Source: Pseudarthrobacter sp. NamE2
GTDB lineage: Bacteria > Actinomycetota > Actinomycetes > Actinomycetales > Micrococcaceae
DNA: 64,000 bases
Reading direction: 5' to 3'
Assembly (NCBI RefSeq): GCF_005796205.1
Contig: NZ_VAHN01000012.1
Span: 62,001 to 126,000 of the forward strand
Program-made: the position numbers and the translations under genes
The notes under the pieces: model-generated
What the model saw: only the letters and a program-made list of their open reading frames with translations
Told to the model about the DNA's origin: nothing
Database searches by the model: none
In this document: in pieces, positions 1-7,379 of the stretch
Numbering within the stretch: position 1 is the first letter of the stretch
Layout of the letters: every line of letters starts with the position of its first letter

Positions 1-218
1 GGCGGACTGCAAATTTCGTAGAGCGGTTACGGATTGCCCGGATGCGGAGGATGCGGGAAGCCCACGCAGGAAGTACGACGTCGGTGCGGCCGGCATGTCT
101 GTTGGCCGCCCGTCCGCTGTTGGTCAGTCAGCCTCGGCCAGCTCCAGTGGCCCGGGCGGGGCACCTCTCGGTAATGCAGCAGCTCCAGTCCTAGCAGGCC
201 GGGCTGCCAGAAACTACC
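1..218. other. intergenic, no gene recognised
   Basis: I see no convincing coding frame in this left edge. It carries a GTACGACGTCGG stretch near position 73 that resembles, with mismatches, the GCCGCCGTCGTAC motif repeated elsewhere in the window. Confidence 0.4.
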
Positions 219-644
219 TCAGCCATCCTTCGGCAGCCGCTTCACCTCACGCCAGCCAAGCAAACCCATCAAAACCGCCAGAGCGGTGGCTGATGCAGTC
301 AGTTGCACCATCGCCCTGTCCGGGACTTTTCCCCGCCAAGCCTGGCGGACTGACTTTTCACCCGGGTAGCCGCCGCTCATGATTGCACCGAGGATGCAGA
401 GCGTCTTCGCAGCCGTGCGCCGCTTCCCCGGCACCAGCAGCCCAACGATGGCCAGTCCCTGAAGGACGAGCATCACGCCCGGCGCCGAGAGGTTTGTCCC
501 GCAAACCCAGTGGTCGCGTTCGATGTGTTTGGGGTCCCCCTTGAACTTCCACACGTCGTACGAGGTCCGGTCCCGCAGCGCCTTGCGGAGCCCCATAAGC
601 CCGAGAACGAGCTGGACGGCGGAGGTCACGGCCAATGCCTTCAT
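219..644 (-). CDS. small integral membrane protein, unknown function
   Basis: A protein of about 141 residues with roughly four hydrophobic segments (near residues 4-18, 50-68, 74-92 and 116-135). The longer frame opens further upstream, but the ATG at 644 is preceded by GGAAGGA at good spacing and begins MKALAV at the first membrane segment, so I chose it. Between the first two segments is a polar stretch with KFKGDPKHIERDHWVCGTN, rich in charged and aromatic residues. The gene is divergent from the hemerythrin-like gene and appears monocistronic. I do not recognise a functional family with certainty; small DUF-type four-helix membrane proteins of this size are common in actinobacteria. Confidence 0.7.
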   Translation of the reverse strand: MKALAVTSAVQLVLGLMGLRKALRDRTSYDVWKFKGDPKHIERDHWVCGTNLSAPGVMLVLQGLAIVGLLVPGKRRTAAKTLCILGAIMSGGYPGEKSVRQAWRGKVPDRAMVQLTASATALAVLMGLLGWREVKRLPKDG

Positions 645-757
645 AGCTAATCCTTCCGAGGCCAATGGAGTAATCCATTGTGCGGCAAAAACGTAGACGC
701 TACGATGCTCGCGGGGAGAGGTCCTGGTCTTGCTGATTCCAGTTAGGGGCGCACACA

Positions 758-1483
758 ATGACCGACTTCTTCACCATGCAGCCCGGCGAGACCGCAGCTC
801 CTCTTCCGCCGGGTCCTGTGCTCTGCACCGGAACCGCAACCATGCGGCGTGTTCATCGCTTTTTCCTCTGGGCCTACGACGAGGCTCCGGGCCTGGTCCG
901 GTCGGTCACGTCCGGAGACACCGCCCGCGCCGAATATGTCGGGGAAGTACTGGGGAACTTCGACAAGGTGCTCCATGTGCACCACGAGGGCGAGGACCTG
1001 CTCATGTACCCGCAACTGGGGCAGCGGGCACCGGCTTGCGCGCTGCATATCGCACAGATGCTCGAGCACCACAAACAGGTAACCCAACGGCTGGAAGGAG
1101 TCGAGCCCATCCGCCTGCGCTGGATGGAAACAGCCGACAGGGAGACCGGCGAAGAACTTGCAAAACGGTACGAGGACCTGAAGTCTCTCCTCAACGTGCA
1201 CCTGCGCCGGGAGGTCACAGAGGTGATGCCAGCCGTGGACCGGGTCATGAGCGAAAAGGAACTGTCCGCCCTCGGCCAGCACGGGATTGAGCAGTTCGAC
1301 AAGAAGTTCCTGGTGGGCTATCTCGGAATGGTACTTGCTACCAATCCGCCCGGAGAGCGGGAGGAATTGTTCAAGGAAATCCCCGTGCCGGTGCGGCTTG
1401 CGTACCGCCTGGTCGGACGGAAGCTGTACCGGAAACAGTACGCGACGCTCTTCCCGGGGCGCCCGATCCCGGAAACACTCTAG
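758..1483 (+). CDS. hemerythrin HHE-domain protein
   Basis: A 241-residue soluble protein with the spaced histidine/acid motifs of the hemerythrin cation-binding (HHE) family: RRVHRFFLWAYDE, HVHHEGEDLLMYP, MLEHHKQV and HLRREVTEVMP. Such four-helix bundles bind a di-iron centre and sense or handle O2, NO or oxidative stress; the ligand here is unknown. The C-terminal third (about residue 165 onward) is an extension seen in actinobacterial members. It is followed after 36 bases by an SRPBCC protein on the same strand, so the two may be cotranscribed. The ATG at 758 has a purine-rich AGGGGC upstream. The HHE fold call is firm; the role is not. Confidence 0.85.
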   Translation: MTDFFTMQPGETAAPLPPGPVLCTGTATMRRVHRFFLWAYDEAPGLVRSVTSGDTARAEYVGEVLGNFDKVLHVHHEGEDLLMYPQLGQRAPACALHIAQMLEHHKQVTQRLEGVEPIRLRWMETADRETGEELAKRYEDLKSLLNVHLRREVTEVMPAVDRVMSEKELSALGQHGIEQFDKKFLVGYLGMVLATNPPGEREELFKEIPVPVRLAYRLVGRKLYRKQYATLFPGRPIPETL

Positions 1484-1519
1484 GCGCAGGGCAACTGGAA
1501 GCGTCCCGGAGGTACCTTC

Positions 1520-1978
1520 ATGAAGCCAATAAGTGTCTCTGCCCGTTTTCACCAGACGCCGGAAGCAGTTTGGGACTTCATTTTCGGCGACGGGCTGCAG
1601 CGTGTCGCCGCTGCTTCAAAGATGGTCGAAAGGATAGAGGATTACGAACTCCGGTCGGACGGGACGCCCCGCTACACGATGGTCATGAAGGCCGGCCCCC
1701 TCCGCCTGCGAAGCGTTTCCGACTACCTTGTCTATGAAAGGCCGCGTAGAAGCGTCAACAGCGTTATAGGTGGCTTGTTCGACGGCGGAACAGCCTATAT
1801 CGATCTCCATCCCGAGGGCTTGGGGACACGCGCGGACATGCACATCGAGCTGGCACCCCGCAACTTGCCTAAGCGGCTGGTTATGATGCTGCTCCGCCCC
1901 CTGCTCGTTCCCATGCTGGCGGCCGATTTCCGAAGGTGGGTGCCTGCCGCCGAGCAATATCGTCGAAGCAAGGACTAA
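1520..1978 (+). CDS. SRPBCC-family (START-like) protein
   Basis: A 152-residue protein with the size and pattern of polyketide-cyclase/START-like SRPBCC domains, which fold round a deep hydrophobic ligand pocket. It opens with a short strand (ISVSARFHQTPEAVWDFI), has a central run of alternating beta strands, and ends in a long amphipathic C-terminal helix. A strong GGAGGT lies 8 bases before the ATG. The gene probably shares a transcript with the hemerythrin-like gene upstream. The substrate cannot be inferred; members include toxins of RatA type, lipid-binding and cyclase-like proteins. Confidence 0.7.
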   Translation: MKPISVSARFHQTPEAVWDFIFGDGLQRVAAASKMVERIEDYELRSDGTPRYTMVMKAGPLRLRSVSDYLVYERPRRSVNSVIGGLFDGGTAYIDLHPEGLGTRADMHIELAPRNLPKRLVMMLLRPLLVPMLAADFRRWVPAAEQYRRSKD

Positions 1979-2087
1979 GCCAAACCGCATCACCCAGCAG
2001 GCCTCCCCGGTTTCATGGCCAGCGCCGCCCTCCCCGGAGGCATGCTTCCTGGGGTGTGCCCCCGGCCGAATCCTTCGGGACATTCCC

Positions 2088-2152
2088 GGAGTTTTTGTCC
2101 AGGTATGCCGACTTGAATCGTGTCAAGGCCTGCATATCTGGACAAAAACTCC
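2088..2152. repeat. long palindrome, copy 1 (hairpin)
   Basis: A near-perfect dyad of about 65 bases: the left arm starts GGAGTTTTTGTCCAGG and the right arm ends CTGGACAAAAACTCC, with TTGAATCGTGTCAA in the loop. A second copy with the same arms and loop sits at 6272-6337. Both lie just 3' of nucleoside-hydrolase 3' sequence on the minus strand and share the adjoining CCACCACTAGGAG. It can act as a terminator, but its arms are unusually long and conserved. Confidence 0.85.
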
Positions 2153-2160
2153 TAGTGGTG

Positions 2161-2216
2161 GGTGGTTCAGACAGGCTCAACCAACGAGTGCGGTTTCGAC
2201 AGGGTTGACCACCGGA
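2161..2216. repeat. two diverged GGTTTCGACARGCTCAACC-type repeats
   Basis: GGTGGTTCAGACAGGCTCAACC and CGGTTTCGACAGGGTTGACC stand side by side and resemble the repeat at 63863-63887. From general knowledge this motif is scattered through Arthrobacter-type genomes, often at gene ends. The remainder of the 1979-2455 gap holds nothing else I can identify. Confidence 0.6.
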
Positions 2217-2290
2217 GCCAGAAGCGTCTCCACCAGGTGCGGGGCGAAGTCCTCCACCAGCGAGAGGACCAAGCTGCATTGCACTGCAAG
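2177..2290 (-). pseudogene. 3' remnant of a nucleoside hydrolase gene
   Basis: Reading the minus strand gives LVLSLVEDFAPHLVETLLAP followed by a short tail and TGA. This matches the C-terminus of the intact nucleoside hydrolase at 6355-7350 (VVLSLEEDFAPHLVETLL) at both protein and DNA level; the DNA match covers the stretch CGTCTCCACCAGGTGCGGGG and more. Only about 37 codons remain and no upstream coding part is visible. It keeps its downstream palindrome (2088-2152), so gene end and hairpin were copied or left behind together. The tail is built from diverged copies of the GGTTTCGACAAGCTCAACC-type repeat. Confidence 0.75.
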
Positions 2291-2455
2291 CCCCCGGGTT
2301 TGAAACAATTAACACTGCAGCATCCAGCTACCAAAGGGGCACGTCGTGGTGAACAGAATCTCCGTGCTCGCCACTGCAAGCTCAACCTCAGCGCTGTCCC
2401 CTGAGTTGGCCGGTCCCGCCACCTATGCCAGCCCGCATGCGCGTCACCTTAGGCG

Positions 2456-3223
2456 ATGACCGCCGACAAGACATATCGGGGCCAGCACCGTGTGCGTCGG
2501 CTGCTCTTGAGTGTTTTTCTGCTCGGAGGGCTCGCGTCAGTGCTGGTACTTTTCGGTCCCCGCTTACTCAGTGAATTGCGCACAGAGGACGGCTCGCTGC
2601 TCTGGCGGCCAGAGTGCGTCGTCGAAACCCCGGAGGGGGAGGTGGGACTTGATCGTGATGCAGCGAAGCGAGCTACTACAGCGGTGGCGCTCCTCGCCCG
2701 CGGGGTTGCAGGTCCGGACACCTCCGGCATCGACGCGGCGGTGTTGCAGCGGCTGGTCGACGGGCCACCCGGAGACGTCGGCCCTTCCCTGACCTGCCGG
2801 GGTTCGGCCGACAGGGATTTGCAGGAACAGCAATTAGGTGCCACCGGGCTGACACCGCGCGCCGAGCAGCTGCGCGCAGCAATGACCGAGGTGTTCGGTG
2901 ACCAAAGCCTGGGCGGGTTTGCCCCGGGTGGCGTAGATCAGGGGCACGGGGCGGACTCGACGCACTACGACGGCCGGGCGATCGACATTTTCTTCCGCCC
3001 GGTGACCGAGGAGAACCGTCGCCAGGGGTGGATACTGGCGCACTGGCTCGTCGCCCATGCCGAGGACCTGGACATCCAGTACGTCATTTTCGACGACCGG
3101 TTTTGGAGCGCACACAGCTTACGAGGGCAATGGCGGGACTACGACGCACCTGCACCCGGCAACGAGATCCTTCGTCACCTCGACCATGTACACGTGGACG
3201 TGCTGGGTGGAAGTCCCGGCTGA
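2456..3223 (+). CDS. membrane-anchored M15/VanY-like (ARB_07466-type) protein
   Basis: A 255-residue protein with an N-terminal membrane anchor (about residues 15-34, LLLSVFLLGGLASVLVLFG) after a basic cytoplasmic start, so the rest is exported. The C-terminal ~120 residues carry STHYDGRAIDIFF and HLDHVHVDV, the metal-binding pattern of Hedgehog/D-alanyl-D-alanine peptidase-like folds and of the ARB_07466-type domain described for actinobacterial surface proteins. It may cleave or bind peptidoglycan stem peptides, but the family is not biochemically settled. The gene stands alone. The ATG at 2456 is the first start and has only a weak Shine-Dalgarno sequence. Confidence 0.75.
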   Translation: MTADKTYRGQHRVRRLLLSVFLLGGLASVLVLFGPRLLSELRTEDGSLLWRPECVVETPEGEVGLDRDAAKRATTAVALLARGVAGPDTSGIDAAVLQRLVDGPPGDVGPSLTCRGSADRDLQEQQLGATGLTPRAEQLRAAMTEVFGDQSLGGFAPGGVDQGHGADSTHYDGRAIDIFFRPVTEENRRQGWILAHWLVAHAEDLDIQYVIFDDRFWSAHSLRGQWRDYDAPAPGNEILRHLDHVHVDVLGGSPG

Positions 3224-3263
3224 GGGAATTTGCCCGGCGGCGGTTTATTACCCAGGTGCCTGA

Positions 3264-4637
3264 TCAGCCCCGGCCAGGTGGGCGGGCACCAACCTCCTGC
3301 AATGCCTTTTCACGTCCCTGATGCCGGCGTGCAGCGGGGCGTTCGAGTCCCAGGTGTCCGCGCAGGGTTTCCGCGGTGTAGCGGCTGCGGAAGAGACCGC
3401 GGCGCTGCAGTACAGGGATTACACGGTCCACGAACTCGTCCAGTGACTCCGGCAGCAGCGGGGGCATCAGGTTGAAGCCGTCGGCGGCGCCTGAAGAAAA
3501 CCACAGCTCGATCTGGTCGGCGATCTGCTCCGGCGTTCCCACCATGGTGCAGTGACCCCCGCCGGCGGCCAGCCGGCCCAGCAATTGCCGCACCGTGGGC
3601 TTTTCCGCTTCGATGATCCGCAGGATCGTGGTGTAGCGTCCCTGCGGGCCGGTGAATTCACTGGCCGGCGGCAGGGCCGGAACAGGGGCATCCAGCTCCC
3701 ACCCGCTGCAGTCCTGGCCAATAAAGGTGCCCAACTGCGCCAGCGAGTGCGTGGCCGGGAGCAGCGCGTCCACCTCGGCCTGCCTGCGGCGGGCCTCCGC
3801 CTCGGTGGCACCAACGTAGGTGACCAGGCCCGGCATGATGGCGACCTTGCCCGGGTTCCGCCCGGCCGACGCGATCCGCCGTTTCATGTCGGCGTAGTAG
3901 TCCTGGGCGGAGGGCAGGTCATACGCCACGGCATAGATCCCCTCGGCGTACCGGGCCGCCAGATCGCGTCCCTGTTCGGAGGCGCCTGCCTGGAACAACA
4001 CCGGCCGGCCCTGGGGCGGCCGGGGTACGGTCAGCGGGCCCTCCACCCGGAAATGATCACCGGCGTGGTGCAGCGGCTGCAACCTGTCCGGATCCGCGTA
4101 AACGCCGGCGCGGTCCATCACCAGCGCATCGTCAGCCCAGGAGTCCCAGAGCCGCCCGGCTACCTCTATGAACTCGGTGGCCCGCGCATACCGTTCCCCG
4201 TGGCCGGGCATGGCTTCCATGCCGTGGTTGCGGGCTTCGGCGTCGAACATGGACGTCACCACATTCCAGCCCACCCGGCCGCCGCTGATGTGGTCAAGGG
4301 ATGCCAGCATCCTGGCGGCGTGGAAGGGCGTGCAGAAGGTGGTGGATACGGTGCTGACCAGCCCGATCCTGCTGGTGGCACGCGACATCGCGGCCAGGGC
4401 GGTCAGGGGCTCCAGGAACCACCTTGGGCCCTGGTCCGGACTGCCCACGCTGTGGCCGTCGGCAAAGAACACCGCATCGAAGAGTCCGCGTTCGGCGCTT
4501 TGCGCCAGCTGCTCATAGTAGGCAATGTCGCCAAGCTGCTCCACCGGTGAGTCCGGCCGGCGCCAGGCGGCTCCGTGGTGGCCGCAGCCAAAGAGGAAGG
4601 CGTTGAAATGGAGTTGGCGCTGGGTCCCGTCCTGCAT
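3264..4637 (-). CDS. FMN-dependent monooxygenase, NtaA/DmoA (LLM) family
   Basis: About 457 residues, the usual length for two-component FMNH2-dependent monooxygenases of the NtaA/SnaA/DmoA/SoxA branch of the luciferase-like superfamily. It shows the family's N-terminal strand (LHFNAFLFGCGHHGAAWR), FFADGH, RIGLVSTVSTTF, GRVGWNVVTS and GRPVLFQAGASEQGRDLA stretches. These enzymes take FMNH2 from a separate reductase and oxidise C-N or C-S bonds. I moved the start from 4712 to the ATG at 4637, since the longer start would overlap the SDR gene upstream, which ends 14 bases before. It is therefore the second gene of an operon with that SDR, and both lie below a TPP riboswitch. The substrate is unknown; a thiamine-related compound is an inference from the riboswitch only. 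Confidence 0.85.
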   Translation of the reverse strand: MQDGTQRQLHFNAFLFGCGHHGAAWRRPDSPVEQLGDIAYYEQLAQSAERGLFDAVFFADGHSVGSPDQGPRWFLEPLTALAAMSRATSRIGLVSTVSTTFCTPFHAARMLASLDHISGGRVGWNVVTSMFDAEARNHGMEAMPGHGERYARATEFIEVAGRLWDSWADDALVMDRAGVYADPDRLQPLHHAGDHFRVEGPLTVPRPPQGRPVLFQAGASEQGRDLAARYAEGIYAVAYDLPSAQDYYADMKRRIASAGRNPGKVAIMPGLVTYVGATEAEARRRQAEVDALLPATHSLAQLGTFIGQDCSGWELDAPVPALPPASEFTGPQGRYTTILRIIEAEKPTVRQLLGRLAAGGGHCTMVGTPEQIADQIELWFSSGAADGFNLMPPLLPESLDEFVDRVIPVLQRRGLFRSRYTAETLRGHLGLERPAARRHQGREKALQEVGARPPGRG

Positions 4638-4651
4638 GGCCGTCCGTTCCG

Positions 4652-5416
4652 TCAGTTCATGACCAGGCCGCCGTCGACCACAAGATTCTGGCCGGTGACG
4701 GAGCGGGCCCACGGGGAGGCGAAGAAGAGGATGGCGTCCGCAAAGCTGGACGGAGTGGTGACCTTGCGCAGGGGCGTGGCGGCGGCGATGTAGTCGAAAA
4801 CCTCCTCCGGCGTGGCGGCGCTGGCATCGGTGGTGCGGAGCAGCCCGCCGGAGACCATGTTCACCGAGACGTTGTGCTGGCCCAGGTCCGCGGCCATGGT
4901 CCGGGTCAGGGCCAGCAGCGCCGCCTTCGCTGCGGTGTAGTCGTGGTAGGGAACCACCGGGTTCTGGAACAGGTTGGTGCCGATGTTGATGATCCGGCCG
5001 AACCCGGTCTCCAGCATGCCCGGCAGCGCCTGCTGGGTGGTGTTGAGCGCGCCGCGGACGCTGCCGGAAAACTGGGCTTCGAATTCCGGCCAGGTGATGC
5101 CGGCCGCGCCGGAGCGGGCGTCACCGTTGAAGGAGAAGTCCGCCAGGGCGTTGTTGACCACGGTGGTCACGGGGCCGCCAAAATGCTCCTGGGCTTGGGT
5201 GAGCATGGCGGCCACCTGCTCGGCGTCGGTCACGTCCGCCTGCAGGGCCACAGCCTGGCCCGGGCCGTACTTTGCTGCCAGGGCTTCGCTCTCCTCGGCA
5301 CTGTTGCGGTAGTTGATGACAACCCGGGCATCCTGCTCGGCAAACGCCTGGACGATGCTGTGACCGAGGCCGCGTCCGCCGCCGGTGACGAGGACAAGCT
5401 GTTCTGAAATGTGCAC
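4652..5416 (-). CDS. SDR-family oxidoreductase (3-oxoacyl-ACP reductase-like)
   Basis: 254 residues, a classical short-chain dehydrogenase. It has the dinucleotide motif TGGGRGLG near residue 11, NNALAD around residue 92, a Ser and the catalytic pair as YTAAKAALLAL near residue 160, and a GQNLVVDGGL C-terminus. NAD(P)-dependent interconversion of an alcohol and a carbonyl is expected. The start is GTG at 5416, preceded by AGAAAGCGGG. It is the first gene after a TPP riboswitch whose 3' end is about 120 bases upstream, and it is followed by an FMN monooxygenase. FabG-like annotation would be automatic, but the context argues for a thiamine-responsive role rather than fatty acid synthesis. Confidence 0.88.
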   Translation of the reverse strand: MHISEQLVLVTGGGRGLGHSIVQAFAEQDARVVINYRNSAEESEALAAKYGPGQAVALQADVTDAEQVAAMLTQAQEHFGGPVTTVVNNALADFSFNGDARSGAAGITWPEFEAQFSGSVRGALNTTQQALPGMLETGFGRIINIGTNLFQNPVVPYHDYTAAKAALLALTRTMAADLGQHNVSVNMVSGGLLRTTDASAATPEEVFDYIAAATPLRKVTTPSSFADAILFFASPWARSVTGQNLVVDGGLVMN

Positions 5417-5538
5417 GGTTTCCCGCTTTCTCTACACGGAAGGAGGATGGATGGCACTAGTGGTTCCAGCGCGGGCCCGGGTTTGGGCACGACTTACCCC
5501 GGGCATGTTCAGGCGTCAGGCGAATAGTCATCCGCGAC

Positions 5539-5612
5539 ATCCCTTCGCTAGTACTAACTAGATCAGGTTCAACGGGTGTTCTCTCAGCCCTGCCAGCAGG
5601 GCACCCCGTGTC
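5539..5612 (-). promoter_or_regulatory. TPP (thiamine pyrophosphate) riboswitch
   Basis: On the minus strand the THI-box consensus elements follow in order: ACACGGGGTGCCC, the P3 stem (CCTGCTGGCAGG), GGCTGAGAGAACACCC, GAACCTGATCTAG, TTAGTACTAGCG and AAGGGAT. These are the conserved CUGAGA, ACCUGAUC and GCGAAGGGA signatures of TPP aptamers. It precedes the SDR gene starting at 5416. No long U-tract hairpin is obvious in the next 100 bases, so control may be at translation, but I did not fold it. Confidence 0.93.
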
Positions 5613-5619
5613 ACTAACG

Positions 5620-5930
5620 GACGACTCTACTCCGCCGGGGGAAGTGGCAGAAATGTTGTGCAGCACGGCGACCCGAGCAACGACTACGCCAACAGCGTCA
5701 CCCAGCAGGCCGCCACCGGGATGATGGGCGGTGCGGTTGGACCAGAATGCGACACTTTTGGCCCTGTGCCCGCCCTGATTTTCCTCTCCGCGTGCGCCAG
5801 GCCCATCCGGGCCACCCATTAGTGACGCAAACAGGTCGCCGTTTTTCTGTCGAATGTTGGTACTTTGTGATTGCCGTTCCGCGATGTGCGGGCCGGGGGA
5901 CCCATCATTCGGATTTGAAAGGCATCACTT
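5620..5930. other. intergenic between riboswitch and DUF4190 gene
   Basis: This should hold the promoter of the riboswitch transcript (minus) and of the DUF4190 gene (plus). On the plus strand, around 5660-5745, there is a protein-like reading NDYANSVTQQAATGMMGG in an open frame without a start, which may be the worn tail of a lost gene. A near-ideal AAAGG lies before the ATG at 5931. Confidence 0.4.
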
Positions 5931-6209
5931 ATGAGCACACCTCAGTACCAGCCGCAGTACCAGGGCTACCAGCAGCCCAACACGCCGGCCAAGACCAACA
6001 CCCTGGCGATCATCGCGCTGGTCTCGTCCTTTTTCATCAGCCTGCTCGGCGTCATCCTGGGGCACATCGCGCTGAACCAGATCAAGACCACCGGCGAGGG
6101 CGGCCGCGGCCTGGCCATTGCCGCGCTGGTCATCGGCTACGTGTCGATGGCACTGGCCGTCATCCTGATCATCATCATGTTCGCCACGGCCGCCGCCTAC
6201 CAGGGCTGA
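5931..6209 (+). CDS. DUF4190 domain small membrane protein
   Basis: 92 residues with a Gln/Tyr/Pro-rich cytoplasmic head (QYQPQYQGYQQP) followed by two membrane helices (about residues 22-46 and 60-85) joined by the GHIALNQIKTTGEGGRGLAIA loop. That loop, G-x-IAL-x-Q-I followed by GRGLAIA, is the hallmark of DUF4190. The function is unknown; such proteins are abundant in actinobacteria and often sit next to secretion or stress genes. It is monocistronic and ends at a strong terminator. Confidence 0.88.
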   Translation: MSTPQYQPQYQGYQQPNTPAKTNTLAIIALVSSFFISLLGVILGHIALNQIKTTGEGGRGLAIAALVIGYVSMALAVILIIIMFATAAAYQG

Positions 6210-6220
6210 CCGAACAACAA

Positions 6221-6258
6221 AAAGACCCTCTTCCCGGGATTCCGGGCAGAGGGTCTTT
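6221..6258 (+). terminator. Rho-independent terminator of the DUF4190 gene
   Basis: AAAGACCCTCT pairs perfectly with AGAGGGTCTTT across a GC-rich 16-base loop, directly after the stop codon. Confidence 0.9.
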
Positions 6259-6271
6259 CTGTTGACGCGAC

Positions 6272-6337
6272 AGAAGTTTTCGTCCAGATATGCAGGCTTG
6301 AATCGTGCCAAAGCCTGCATATCTGGACAAAATCTCC
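6272..6337. repeat. long palindrome, copy 2 (hairpin)
   Basis: Arms TTTTCGTCCAGATATGCAGG and CCTGCATATCTGGACAAAA flank TTGAATCGTGCCAA, the same design as the copy at 2088-2152. It lies 3' of the nucleoside hydrolase gene and could terminate that transcript. The few differences from copy 1 largely preserve pairing. Confidence 0.88.
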
Positions 6338-6354
6338 TAGTGGTGGGGCTGCCG

Positions 6355-7350
6355 TCAGGCGACCGACCCTGCTGAGGCGAGCGCCGCCGTCGTGCCGGCA
6401 AAGTGCCCGAGCAGCGTCTCCACCAGGTGCGGGGCGAAGTCCTCCTCGAGCGACAGGACCACACGGCACCGCGCGCCCTTCACCTCCGGGTATCCCGCGT
6501 ACAGGCCGCGCATGTCGCACACGGTCTGCCCGCGGCTTGGCCCGTCAGAGGTGTCGACGGCGGCACGCACCACGGGTGCCAGGGCAGGCTTAACAGCACC
6601 AACAGCGAGCGCCGCCGCCAGCGGATCGTGCATCGCGGAGCAGGGCCGGCCGTAGATACCCTCGTAGAACCGGAAGTAGTACCGGAGCATCTCGCCCAGC
6701 GCCCGCGGCACCGCCTCCGCAGAAGAATGCAACACCTGACGGTGCGACTCCTCTAGAACAGACGCCATCGTCACGTCCAGCGGCACCAGGGTCACATCCC
6801 AGTCGGCGGCCAGCACCAGGGCGGCGGCCTCGGGGTCGTGCCAGATGTTCGCCTCGGCCACCGGCGTGATGTTTCCCGGCGCCAGCGCGGCCCCGCCCAT
6901 CACGGTCACCGACTCCACCAGAGACGGCAGCGCAGGCTCCAGCCGCAACGCCTCGGCAATGTTCGTCAGCGGCCCGATCGCCACCACCCGCAACGAACCC
7001 GGATACAAACGCGCTAGCCGCATCAGCATCTCCGCCGCGGACTCGGCAACAACAGAAGCAGCAGAAGGCTCCAGTACAACCTCCCCCACACCGTTTTCCC
7101 CATGCACCCACGGCGACCCGCCGCCAAAGGACCCAACTAAAGGATCGTGCGCACCAACAGCCACCGGCACAGAAGCAGCACCAGCCAAGGAAAGCAGGTC
7201 CAGAGTATTCCGGGCACCAACCGCAGCACTCACGTTCCCGCTGACCGTCCCGATGCCCACCACGGAAGCAAGAGGAGAGGCGAGCAGGTAGGCCAGGGCG
7301 AGGGCGTCGTCGATGCCGGTGTCGCAGTCCAGGTAAACGGGGGCAGTCAC
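6355..7350 (-). CDS. inosine-uridine-type nucleoside hydrolase
   Basis: About 331 residues of the IUNH family, which cleave the N-glycosidic bond of ribonucleosides to base and ribose. The N-terminal YLDCDTGIDDALAL is the calcium-binding DxDxGxDD signature; GPLTNIAEAL, MGGA, EANIWHDPEAAALV and MHDPLAA (catalytic His/Asp region) follow. The real start is GTG at 7350, with AAGGAC upstream, 29 bases after the MFS gene stops. The encoded ribose can be phosphorylated by the divergent ribokinase. The 3' end has a partial duplicate at 2177-2290. Confidence 0.9.
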   Translation of the reverse strand: MTAPVYLDCDTGIDDALALAYLLASPLASVVGIGTVSGNVSAAVGARNTLDLLSLAGAASVPVAVGAHDPLVGSFGGGSPWVHGENGVGEVVLEPSAASVVAESAAEMLMRLARLYPGSLRVVAIGPLTNIAEALRLEPALPSLVESVTVMGGAALAPGNITPVAEANIWHDPEAAALVLAADWDVTLVPLDVTMASVLEESHRQVLHSSAEAVPRALGEMLRYYFRFYEGIYGRPCSAMHDPLAAALAVGAVKPALAPVVRAAVDTSDGPSRGQTVCDMRGLYAGYPEVKGARCRVVLSLEEDFAPHLVETLLGHFAGTTAALASAGSVA

Positions 7351-7379
7351 AATAGAGTCCTTCGAAATAGATAGCGGGG

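Noticed and set aside
2176..2404. short frames around 2.2-2.4 kb
   Set aside because: They arise from the nucleoside hydrolase remnant and repeats read in wrong frames.
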